Translations under genes and position numbers: made by a program
NCBI GenBank assembly: GCA_011317545.1
Contig: WUJK01000009.1
Span: 1,922,001-1,986,000, forward strand
Length of the DNA stretch: 64,000 nt
Direction of reading: 5' to 3'
Source of the DNA: Coniella vitis
Lineage: Eukaryota; Ascomycota; Sordariomycetes; Diaporthales; Schizoparmaceae
Notes under the pieces: model-generated
The model's input: only the letters and a program-made list of their open reading frames with translations
The model's database searches: none
What the model was told of the DNA's origin: nothing
In this document: positions 24,618 through 35,140 of the stretch, in pieces
Layout of the letters: each line of letters starts with the position of its first letter
How positions within the stretch are numbered: the stretch's first letter is position 1

Positions 24618-27392
24618 GCCGTAAGCGACTTCTATACCTTCTATAATGCTAAGCTTATAGGGTTCTATCTTCTTCTTCTAAGGTATCCGTTCTCTATTAA
24701 TAACGCTTAGGGATATAAAGTTTCCTTATACTCCGCTATTTAGAAGTATTATATAGTATTTACCGTTAATTTATACTACGATTTTTAAATATTCGTATAT
24801 CGAGCTATCTATTATATAAAGGAACTTTACCGTAAGTCCTAATCGCTTATTATCCCTTATAGGCGATCCTTACCTTTTAGGTTCTACTATTCTTACTATA
24901 CTCTAAGGGCTATTACCTAAGTTAGATCTTTAGCTTATTATATTCCGTATTATATATATACTACGGCCTATCGCTATAAGCGCGCTAGGTTTTCTTCTTT
25001 TATATAGGGAGTCTATACTCCGGGTTCGCTATTCTTAATAATATAATAGATTCGTACTTTTTCTACTATATATTCTATATAGTCTACGCTCTTGCAGAAG
25101 CTATAGTACGTAGGTTCCGTATATATAGGTTTTATAAGCTTTTCTCTTTATTTCTATTCGTATATTCCGTACTAGTCGAGCGCTTTTTCTTATATATAAG
25201 GTATATATTAAGGTATCTTATATTAATACTATTTTACTTATCTCGTAATATATTTATAGGGGGTATTATATATAAGGCTAATACTAGCATAGTTTCCCCT
25301 TATTTTAAGTACTTTATAATAGTTACTATTATCGTCGTTATAAGCGATAATATATTACCCTAATTTATACATAGGGAACTATTCGTTAGTTACCTTATAT
25401 TAGAAGTATTATTTATAATTATATATAATATAGGTAAACTATACAATCTAGTAGTATTCTTCGTAGAGATAATTAATTCGTATATCTTCTTATATAAGGG
25501 GGGTTTTATTTTAATAAGTTATTATTCTAAATAATTCTTTAAGTATAATATTATAGATAAGGTAATATATATTTCCTTTATCGATATCTTCGTTTATAAA
25601 GCTTTCTAATTCTAAGCTTATTTCTTTATTAATAGTTCGGGTATTAGTATTCTAACCGATACTAAGCGTTTCCTATTATTCCGTAATTTCCGTAATATTA
25701 TTCTATAAAATATCCGTTTCGTTAGGTAGTTTATACCCTTTTATATTACGCTAATAGGGGTATTCCCTAATAAACTAAGCTTATTATTCTATTACTAGTC
25801 TTTCGAATAGACTATTATCTATAGAAAGGGGTATTCTTTAGGTAATTATAATTTATTATTCCTTATAAGGTTTCTAAGGGAATTATCCTAAGCTTTACTT
25901 TACTAGGAGGTATATTATATAATTATCCTTATAATAGAAGGTTTAGTTAAGGAGTTTATAATCGGAGTTATCCGATACTTACTTTAAAAGCTAGTTTTAG
26001 CTAGGAGTAGAGTCCGTAGTCTTATATATTATAATATTAGCTTATCGTCCTTCGGGGACTTTCTTAAATTTTCTAGGTTTCTTAGGTTATTAGTACTCTT
26101 ATATAAAGTAGCCTATCTTACTATAATTAAAGTATTTCTTACTTATAGGTTTACGCTAAGCTATATCGAGCTTTATAGGTCTTATATATATAATACCGCT
26201 AATTACTATACCTTATTATTAGAAGTTACGGTTAATTATCTATTAAATCCGCTATCCTATATTAGCGTAATTCCTTTATATAGTATAGCTTCCTCCTTTC
26301 TTACTTTTCTCTATACGTTTTTTATAAAGATAGTTATCGATATAGATAATATTATTACTAAATATTATAAAGTCTTTAAGCTAATTCTATTTAGAGATTT
26401 CGTCTTTAACTTTATCCTTAAATCCTTTATAATAGTATTTTATAAGGTTTTTATCTTCCTAAGGGAGGTATATTAAGAGTTATTTAAAGCGGATTATATA
26501 GGCTAAAGTAGACTTATTCTATTTAAGTTCTATAAATTATTATATTATAGTTTATTCTTTATTAGGATTATTAAATATTTCCTTAAGGATATATTCGAAT
26601 CCTACGAATAAATCGAATATATTCTTAGTAATCGGTTTATATTAATCGAGGTTATTTAGGTATTTAATATAATTATAAAGTAAGGGTTTATATTAGATAA
26701 ATATATTCTTTTCGAATTATATACCGGTTAGGATAATTTTATCGGGTTTAATAGTAAATTAAGCTATATTATATAGGAAGTATACCTTATAATAGGTAAG
26801 AAACCCTTAAAATATCTTTTAATTACTATTATATATAATAGGTTTATCTATTTTATAGCTATTACCGGTATTTTAAATAATAAGCGCTAGGGGTATAACG
26901 GTTATAGCTTAGTATTATTCGAGCTATTAGGCCTACTTACGGATAATACGATTCTACTACTTCTAATTCTACTAAAGTATAGTAAGTTATTAGGTAAATT
27001 CGATTAATTAGTATATTATATCTTCCTAAGTTATAACTTAATAATATCCTTCTCCTAAGGTAAATAGGGTAGGAGTTTAAGGAGCTATTATTATATTTAA
27101 TATTACCTAAAAGGTATATATAGACCGTTCTAAATAAGAGTTATAAAAATATAATAATCCTTACCTAAATCCTTAATTCTAGAAGTACCTATAAGTTATA
27201 TATTAGCAGGCGGGGAAGTATTATCTTTAAGTCTTCGTACGTTATCGAGCAATATTAAGTATTATAAGTAATTAAGAGGGATTACCCTATTATATAAAAT
27301 AATACTTAGATTTATAACTAAAGACTATAAGGAAACTATCTAATATTAAGCCGTAAACTCCTTATCCTTATATCCTTCTATTATCTTAGTAA

Positions 27393-27468
27393 GTCGATAT
27401 AATCGATATCGATCCTATCGATCTATAGTATATTAGTCGATGCAGTCGATATCGATTCTATCGATCGT
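27393..27468. repeat. Two tandem 43-bp units rich in CGAT palindromes
   Basis: Units start at 27393 and 27436. Each reads GTCGAT, four variable bases, TCGATATCGAT, a C/T, then CTATCGATC. Each is dense in self-complementary ATCGAT/CGATCG steps. The repeat sits about 80 bp inside the right edge of the RIP block. Function unknown. Confidence 0.6.
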
Positions 27469-27545
27469 ATAACTATTAGGACCCCAACCCTAATTATATT
27501 ATTATAAGTATCCAGATATCCTTATATAAGAGATCCCTATCGGTC

Positions 27546-29235
27546 CGTTGAGGTTCCGATTTGCTGGCATATAATTGCGCTGGCCTGTTCCTGTAACCTG
27601 CATGACCGTGGGTTATAACACTATGGTATTGGTTGGGGATAAAGGCTAGAGAGAGATAAATATCAAAATACGTAATTTTAATTATAACATCGTAGCATAA
27701 AGCCCCAGACTAAATTCTTTGACCTCCTTTCCTTTGCTTTTTTCTGGGTGTGGGGGGGGGGGGGGCGTTGCGAAGAAAGAAAACATAAGAGGAGACCAAG
27801 TTTTATGCTATACTAGTTCAAGATCATACTCGTATAGATAATCGCATTATATCCTTTGTCCTATTAGTTCTTGGTGCCAGGCTCGAATTTGACGGTCTAA
27901 TGATTCGATCGAAACCAAATGTATGAAGGCGATGACTTGGACTGGTTGAAATGATTCAACAGAGCAACTCCCCGTTTTCCTTTTCTTTTCTTCTTTTCTT
28001 TCTCCCCCCCCCCTCCCCTAAGTCTTACCTTATAGACAGGGAGATAGAATTCGCAACAAATCCTCACCTTAAACCTACACTAGTGCCTTTTGTATAATTG
28101 CTGAGAAATTGAGGTCCAATTTCGTGAAAATCCTAAGAGAAGGACTGATTATCGGAACAGTTTTTTGGAGAACTATTCTAATATTCTCCATGCTTTCTTT
28201 TGTGATTCTATAGCTTAGTGGAGGGACACCACCAAATATACGAGACTTTATCTTTGGCATGTTGTCATCATCCACAGTTAATCTGTTATGATGACTGGTA
28301 TCAATCAACACGATTATCCCGGCATCCTGTACTGATATTTATAATCTATAGGTAATACGTTCATCCTCGGCGGTCAAGTTGTTTGCCATGAATCACAGGA
28401 TCTGAAATAGCAAACTGTCTGCTGTTTTTTTACCCTAAGAAAGACTATTGCAGGCTGCTTCCCAAACAAGCAAAAGAGACATTCAGTGCTACGTACAGAA
28501 ATGCCGGTTAGCCGTAGAATGGTGCGGGAGAATGCTACACATAGGAGTGATGCCGTGAGATCCCGGCAGATGACCTCAAAAATGGACCCAGAAGCAATGC
28601 GTCCTGCTGCACGAGATTGTCCATTAGATGGGCGCTGAGGCCCACATGGCGAAAAAGGTGGGTGCTTGGTGCTGTAGCACAACAGGTTGTGATCTTTGAG
28701 GTTAAAAAGAAGCTTATTTCGATGTCGTTCTTCAGATGTGTGGCTTTCTTTCGTATGAATATGAGTGTGAAATGATAGCGTGAGGTTTCCAAGGCTGGAT
28801 GAGACCTGGTTGGAGGCGCAGGAAGCAAGATGAGCCAAGGTCGATGATGGAATGTTTTTGGCGCATAACACCGTTGGATATATCATATCCCACCAATAGC
28901 AAGCAACAAGAAGTGTCTTGGATCACACAGGAGACCGCTGATTATTTTGTTTACTATGTAATTTGTACAGGCAGTAGCCAAGTACGTGGGGTCGGTACCC
29001 AGGTACCTAGGCACGTGCAGCAAACCATCGCTGCCTGCCACATGGCCCCAACAGCTTCCGCTTCCTCTCTCCTTCCCACCATCAACGACCTTCTCGTCTG
29101 CGAACCAGGCCCTTCTTCTCCGTCCGCTTCGTAACAACAAAAGGAAGACACCAGCCATGCTGTGGACGTGGACCGCATGCTGTCCTGATGTGTTGGCAAC
29201 CTTCCAAGCTGGCATCTGAGCGTCGACACAACGTA
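27546..29235. other. Gene-free border with normal base composition
   Basis: CA and TG are back at ordinary frequency. It contains a run of 14 G at 27752-27765, a pyrimidine tract at about 27970-28020, and promoter-like sequence at about 28980-29010 with the palindromes GGTACC and CCTAGG. The ORFs here overlap on both strands, lack similarity I recognise and have no convincing start context. I support no gene. Confidence 0.6.
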
Positions 29236-29640
29236 ACCTATAGCCTTCTGCTATAGTTTATATTAGATTAAACGCCTTTTTATTAATAATAAGCCTTAAA
29301 TATAGCGTATTATACTAGAAAGATAAGAGAATTCGTATATATTACTTAATATTCGAAGTCTTTTAAAGCTATTATAAGAATTATAAGTTCTTATAGCATT
29401 AGTAATCGATTTATATTATTATTAGAGATCGAGATTATTAAATAAATATAATAATAATTAATATATTTATATATTTACTTAAAAAAAAGAGGTTTTAGTC
29501 GTTTAGCTTATATTCGAGCTTATAATAAAGAAAATAAAGTATATATAAAGCTTAATTATTAGCTAAAATAGGCGGAATAAAAGAGAGATTAAAAGAGTAT
29601 ATTATTCTATATATCTAACTATAAAAAGAACTATTATGCG
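29236..29640. other. Detached small RIP-like AT-rich island
   Basis: For about 400 bp the sequence again becomes very AT-rich with almost no CA or TG (a few remain near the edges) and then switches back sharply at about 29640. No domain is readable. It looks like a short repeat fragment hit by RIP, 1.7 kb away from the main block. Confidence 0.75.
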
Positions 29641-31494
29641 AATATTTAAGTGCCGCCGAAGCCATTGTTCTGCTTATATAAAGCCCATTGTCAGGCTGAC
29701 ATAATGGCTTTCGGGTTAGGGTTGAATGCCACTATCGGTGTTCCATTCACATGGCTCAGATAGAGACAGGTCTGAATGCCGGGCTTCCTTGGTGCCAAGA
29801 TGAACCTACCGGAAGGCAATGCATGCACCATCCCGCGGGCCATCTCTTCCAACTCCAAGCGAGATAGACGACCATGGACCTTAAGGATCTAATGCGTTCT
29901 GTCAGTTGTGGTCACTGTTGGGCTTCTGAGTGGTTGCGGCGGCCGCAAGCCTCTACTACTTGTACATACGCTTGCCTACCCCCTTCTTCCGACCATTCGC
30001 CTCGACAACCACTCAACGCACTTCTGAATGCACCCGCAAAGATTGCTACGCCACCCAGCTTCCATGAGCAGAAACTCCAGGACAGGAGAGCTTGCCGATC
30101 CAGTATCCAACACTGCTCAACATGCGGTTACCCCTAGGACGCGATGGTCTTTTACTTGCTCGTCCTGCCGAATTAGCCGCGCATTGCGGACCTCTCGCAA
30201 TCGGTAAATATACTTTGAAGCTTATCAAGCACAGCCTAAGATTGCTCGCTATGGACCGTGGAGACAGAAGAGGAGCGAACGACATTCACTTCAGCCACCC
30301 CCAGCCCGATCGCTCAAATATCCGACGCTGGTTGTTCAACCAGGGGTCTTATACGCGCACCGCCAATCAATAACATCGTGGAGGATTCTGGCCGTGCGCA
30401 TAAGGTCTGGTCAAGTGTTATGTGTTGGGCACGCGCAGAAACACTGCCTCGTATCATATACGCCCTGGCTGTCGAGGCACGGCCACGTTGCGCAGGAGGA
30501 TTTTCCGGAGCGTCGTCCTGTTTTCTTGTTAGTCTTTAATATGCCTAGGTATGCATACGGCAGCTTCCCAGGGCCGGGGAAGGAAGCGTGGCTAACTATT
30601 GACAGAGCGCTTGTTCCTTTGATAAGACAAGGTTTCTACATTGCTCCATATAGAGGCTTACAAAACACGAACACTCGGCTTCCGGCTCGGACATTGCAAC
30701 ATATGCTGCATCTGCCGGCTTGGTGCACCTTGGCCGACCAATTGAACAACATATATTCCAGATCCTTCATCCACACACCCATGCAAGGACAATATTGATT
30801 GTCCTCCATCTCCCCAGTACTGCTTTACCCCGCCAGTGCCTCGTCAAGGGCCCGTGTATGGGAAATGGTGTGAAAAGGGGAAGACGAAAGTAGGCATGAT
30901 TGCCCGTTTTCAGAGTAGCAAGCGACCCGCAGCTCTGCCCAAGAACACCTTTGACAGGCTCAAGCACTTGTATGCAGGGGGTGAAGTAGGGGACAGAAAC
31001 GACTACCGAGATATGGGTTTGGGCCAAATTCGTGTTTGTGAGGAGCGACCACATGCACTGGCAAGGAGGGCGAGCGAACTGAAATTTCTAGCTCAACACA
31101 GGAGATCATTCTCTTGGGCGTGCAGACCCTGTTGCATGCCACCCAGTCCAGGACCCCGTCATGAGTCAGACTTTGCTCAAAGCTGTGATGCGCTCTCTGA
31201 TGTTGCTTGGCAGACATGCGTCCGCCATGAGAACGCGCATATCGACAAGCAGCAACGTTTCAATCGGCTCGGAGATCGAGATTCTCATCGGCATTTGCCA
31301 GCCAGCATATGATGGATGCAGCAGCAGTTAGTTATACTATGTATACTATGCTAGCGATCGACAATCCTCTCGCCATGCATTGCTACATTGGCCGTGCGTG
31401 AGGGCGGGAAGAGCCGGCACCATGTGCTCAGGAAACAAGTCCACAACTTCAAGGAGCATTAGTGACGGTCAACAATCTTTCACCTTGCGCAAAG
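29641..31494. other. Gene-free interval upstream of the beta-propeller gene
   Basis: Normal composition and scattered short ORFs on both strands without recognisable domains. The only piece that reads like protein is on the minus strand at 29691-29888 (listed separately). The 158-codon plus-strand frame at 30836-31312 begins at GTG, has no good ATG and no recognisable family. Confidence 0.5.
29691..29888 (-). pseudogene. Possible terminal exon or gene fragment, unrecognised
   Basis: On the minus strand a 66-codon reading starts right after a splice-acceptor-like TTAG at 29889-29892 and ends at a TGA (29691-29693). It contains LSRLELEEMARGMVHALPSG and later GIQTCLYLSHVNGTPIVAFN, a balanced composition unlike the surrounding noise. 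No upstream exon could be joined to it. I do not recognise the family. It may be a relic of a gene lost at the border of the repeat block. Confidence 0.25.
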
Positions 31495-31505
31495 TATTAT
31501 AAAAA
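31495..31505 (+). promoter_or_regulatory. TATA-like element of the beta-propeller gene
   Basis: TATTATAAAAA lies about 155 bp upstream of the ATG at 31661, a plausible distance for a fungal TATA box with a short 5' leader. It is the best match in the upstream region. Confidence 0.4.
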
Positions 31506-31660
31506 GAGCAGATGCCCCATCTGTCCTGGATCGTTGGTCACGATTTGGATTCTCGGGGGATCAGCAGCCTTCGTCCACGCCGGATAGACACGTTTGTTGT
31601 TATCCTTGATAGCCTCTCCCTACTTTCCGTTGTCAGCACGTTGTGCATTCTGTCACCACA

Positions 31661-33825
31661 ATGCGTCTGGCCCTTAGTGCTGTGCTGTGCCTGGCCGTGA
31701 ACCAGGCGGCGGCCAGTTGCCCCTATGCCACTGGACAGCAGCTCAAGGAAAGAGAGGCCTGTCCCTATGCCAAGCTCGCACGGCGACAGGCGCCATTGCA
31801 CCCTCACGCACCTCGCGAGCACCTCGTCAAGCCGCGGGAACCTATCGCTGGCAAGAATGGCATCTTTTACATGAACCGCATTGCTCCTTCGGGCTCCGCT
31901 CTTTTTGTGGCCGACGCGGACGGCAGCAATGCTGTTCAGATACAAGCCAACCAAACCAACCCCTTTGACTATCATGCCTCTTGGTCGCCGGATGGAGAGT
32001 CTATCATCTTTACCAGTGAGAGACGTGCTGACGGCCAGGCTGATATCTGTAAGTACAATCATCCTGGATCTGGAAGGGCGGAAGAAGGACCTTCAAGGGC
32101 CTGGTCTGTACATCTGCCCTCACGGAATTCCATATCTAACAGCATCATTCAGACCGCATTAAGCCAGACGGAACTGGTCTCGAGACCCTCGTGGCCACCT
32201 CGGCACATGACGATGCCGGTGTGCTCTCTCCCGATGGGACCAAGCTGGCATATGTCTCGACATATGGCAACAACACTGCCAATGTCTGGGTCACACACTT
32301 GGCCAATGGCACTTCCTACAACCTCACGGACACCTCACTCACCCGTTCTACCGACCAGACTGGCCCAACCGGTCACTTCAGACCTTCATGGTCTCCTGAT
32401 GGCGAGTGGATTGCTTTCAGCTCGGACCGCAACACAGACTGGACTGGCCACAGCAACGGCACTGGATGGGAGCACACCCAAACTCTGTCCATCTACATTA
32501 TCCGACCCGATGGCACCGATTTTACCAAGGTCATCAGCGTCGATGGTGTATCTCTGGGCCAGCCCTCGTGGTCGCCCGACGGCACGGAAATTCTCTTCAA
32601 CACCATGACGACCGAGGACACGTACAATTCTCACGGCGCCCAAGACGGTAACCTTGAAGTAACAGGCCAGATTGGAACCGTCAATGTTGCTACTGGTGCC
32701 TTCAACGTCAGCCTGACCTCGGGGAAATACCAAAAGGTTGCACAGCAATATGTTGGCAACACCAGCAACATTGGCTATATTCTCAAGGCGGGCGACTTTG
32801 GTGTTGTCCAGTACACTGCGCCCGATGATACCCACCAGGCCTTCAACGTCTCTTGGCTGCGTAACCCGTCGTGGTCGCCCGATGGAACCAAAATCGTGTA
32901 CGAGCAATTGCACTGGGACCAGCGCCAGGCCGAAGAGGAGCTCTACTCCTGGGATTCCGAGTGGGAGTACCGCTTTATGGATGTCTTTCCCCAGCACAAC
33001 AACGCGACCAACCGTATTGCGATTACCCAAAAGCAAATCGGCGGCGCCAACAGCTCCGTTGTTACCAGCAGCCCCGAATACACAGACCTCATCGACGCCT
33101 TTGACACCTTGACAGTCCTGTCGTCAACTGGCGCCGCCAATTTTTCCGAAGGCCTTACTGGCAGTTACCAGCCCACATTTTACCCTGACGGCACTAAGCT
33201 TGCCGTTGGCCTAGGCCGTTGGTTCGCTGGCCGCAACACAGACAGCGCCACCATCTACGAGTTCCCGGCCGATGGCAGCAGTTTCACTCCCCTCACAGAC
33301 GGCGTGCTCAATGCCGGATTCCCCTCATACTCGCCCGACGGCACTGCGCTCGTGTACCGCCTATGGGACCAGGCAAGCTCCGCGCCGCTGGGCTTGCGCA
33401 TTCTCAATTTGACTACCGGCGTGACAACGAACCTGACCTGGGGGTGGGACAACACCCCGGGCTGGTCGCCCGATGGAGAGCGCATCGTATTCACACGCAA
33501 CGTCAACTGGACGGAATCATACGGATCGCGGTGGTACGCGGACCGCTTCGACGTCATGACGATCCGGCCCGACGGGACCGAGCTGACGCGCCTGACAAGT
33601 TCCGAGGCGAATGATGCGCACGCCGTGTGGAACTATGATGGGCGCATCATGTGGAACTCGGGCATGTACGGGTTCCGTGACGAGTGCACACAGTACGACA
33701 AGACGTTCCAGCCATATGGGCAGATTATGATCATGAACTATGACGGAAGCAACAAGACCCTCTTGACGAATTCCATGTGGGAGGATTCGATGCCGTTGTT
33801 TATACCGAATGAATTTTTATTCTAG
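31661..33825 (+). CDS. Secreted TolB/PD40-type beta-propeller protein
   Basis: Two exons, 31661-32048 and 32153-33825, encode 686 residues. The 104-bp intron has a GTAAGT donor, a CTAAC branch site at about 32136 and a CAG acceptor, and restores the frame in A-D-I-Y-R-I-K-P-D-G. The ATG at 31661 has a good context (ACAATG) and gives a signal peptide, MRLALSAVLCLAVNQAAA. The mature protein has about nine WD40-like (PD40/TolB) blades, each marked by a (W/Y)SPDG-type turn followed by a short beta strand, such as SWSPDGESIIFTS near residue 110 and GWSPDGERIVFTR near 570. Many N-x-S/T sequons suggest glycosylation on the secretory route. No peptidase or other catalytic domain follows the propeller, so a DPP-IV-type peptidase is unlikely. 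Molecular function unknown; a binding role outside the cell is an inference. Confidence 0.88.
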
Positions 33826-35140
33826 GTTTTGGAAGATTTGTACTTACTATTTGTTCTTGTTTGATGCTTGATGTTCCAGCTTCGGACATATTCTTTGGAA
33901 AACCTAGGCAGAGAGCACGATATGGGATTATCTGTATAATGACGTCGCTTGCTGTTTTTTTTTTTTATATTTTTTAATTTTTTTATTGAGACTATGATGG
34001 CTGCAATGATTCATATACCTTTTGTATGTCCTATTCTTTTGAAATGACTCATGGTTTCAAGCGGACTTTTTGGTTTGTTTAACTCATCCCGTTGTTAGAC
34101 CGTGTTACTCTGTACATGCCAATCACTTGTAAGAGTGCGCGTGGGAACGACAAAACATTCCAACCATAAATTGGAAGTCCAGTCTCCATATGGTGCTAGG
34201 CTGGGCCTGTGTCACGCTGGATTTCTATATCAACGGCCGGGCGACCGCGCTGGAAGGCTGGTTAAACACGATGTTGGTCAAGTGGGTAGCAACTCGTCGA
34301 AAGATTGCCAGTTTGGCATGTTGGTCTGCGCGGTCCACGTTTCAAGGAACGGTCAGCTTTCTTCTCTTTTGGTGAGATGCACTTTTCCTGACCTTCCCCT
34401 CCTCCTGGCCCCAACCTATATACCTGGAATATTCCGGCTCACGGCCATCCCCGACGTGCTCTGTCCAGCCTGGGGAATCTAGACAGGATTCAATGTTCAC
34501 ATGTGAGAGTTAGACACGATCGCGTAGAGGAAGCTTGTACGTGATTCGACACCCCATACTATAGTATAGTGAGATAGGCAAAGACCCGTTACAGCCTGCC
34601 GCCTTCGCTTCAGTTTCTTGTCTTGACTATCATGATACAGATCAGCAGAAAAAGAAAAAGGCAAAAGTCGCGTCTCGACGCGAGCTGAATCACGACTCAG
34701 AATCGAGGAGTAAATGGTGACGATACCAGAATTTTGACTTGTAGTGAAAAGGAGCAGCGAGGAATTGAACAAGTCATAAAGAGGAGGTTACCCAACAGTC
34801 TCCCTGTTTCCTCCCTTCCTCCAGATTAGGGGGAAAAGAGAAGAAGTTTACCACAGCTTACCACACTTCACACCCAAACTCAGCGGTTTGTAAACTGAGT
34901 GATGCAATAATCTCTCGTTTCTCCATCATTGCGGCTTGTGTTTGACACTCTCCCTGCTTTCAGGCAGTTCACCAGAGATCGTCTCACCTTCCAGCCAGCC
35001 AAACAGCCAGCCAGCCACTACACACCCATCACTCTCAGTGGTCAATCCATTCTTTTCTTTCTTCTTTTCCACCCAGCAAGAATTTGAATATATCCCTGCA
35101 AGAAGAGGGCAGGAAGAAGAAAAGGACGAATCCAACAACA
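33826..35140. other. Intergenic region
   Basis: About 1.3 kb without a supported gene. A T-rich run at about 33950-33990 fits a 3' processing region for the upstream gene. From about 34950 to 35090 the strand becomes CT-rich (for example TTCTTTTCTTTCTTCTTTTCC), typical of a fungal promoter and 5' leader for the next gene. ORFs at 34102-34482 and 34497-34772 have no recognisable features. Confidence 0.5.

Larger units (their letters stand above)
20760..27300 (-). mobile_element. Second Ty3/Gypsy family relic, interrupted by a nested element
   Basis: All domains read on the minus strand. A CCHC zinc knuckle of Gag is visible at about 26093-26137, as YFNYSKIGYFI then EY, with Tyr for the former Cys and His. 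The reverse transcriptase follows with YLNDILIY (former YLDDILIY) at about 22957-22980. The integrase HHCC region at about 21875-21960 contains NIVNNYDIYKR (former N-C-D-I-C-K-R). The order gag, RT, integrase fits Ty3/Gypsy. I could not find a pair of LTRs, so the ends are approximate. The gag-pol frame is split by the element at 24082-24617 and by RIP-type stops throughout. Confidence 0.8.
1..27545. other. RIP-mutated heterochromatic repeat block
   Basis: The block is strongly AT-rich and almost free of the dinucleotides CA and TG, while TA is in great excess and CG is still common. That is the product of C-to-T mutation at CpA on both strands, the known preference of repeat-induced point mutation in Pezizomycotina. 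No ORF of useful length survives in any frame. Former coding frames can still be followed because nearly all stops are TAA or TAG at places where Gln (CAA/CAG) or Trp (TGG) fits. The right edge is sharp: CA and TG return within tens of bases at about 27545. I infer constitutive heterochromatin from this composition; methylation and histone state cannot be seen. Confidence 0.95.

Noticed and set aside
27752..27765. Run of 14 G as a possible telomere or G-quadruplex feature
   Set aside because: A single homopolymer run, no TTAGGG units and no spaced G-tracts; possibly a sequencing-sensitive run.
28374..28926. Overlapping minus-strand frames of 64-170 codons
   Set aside because: Three overlapping frames, no recognisable domain, no supported start or introns. 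Typical of non-coding DNA.
30836..31312. 158-codon plus-strand frame
   Set aside because: Starts at GTG without a good ATG, overlaps equally long frames on the other strand, no family recognised.
32386..33036. 216-codon minus-strand frame inside the beta-propeller gene
   Set aside because: It is the shadow of the propeller exon, whose repeats and intron are clear on the plus strand.
31661..33825. Dipeptidyl peptidase IV family enzyme
   Set aside because: The propeller blades are present, but there is no alpha/beta-hydrolase domain with a Ser-Asp-His triad.
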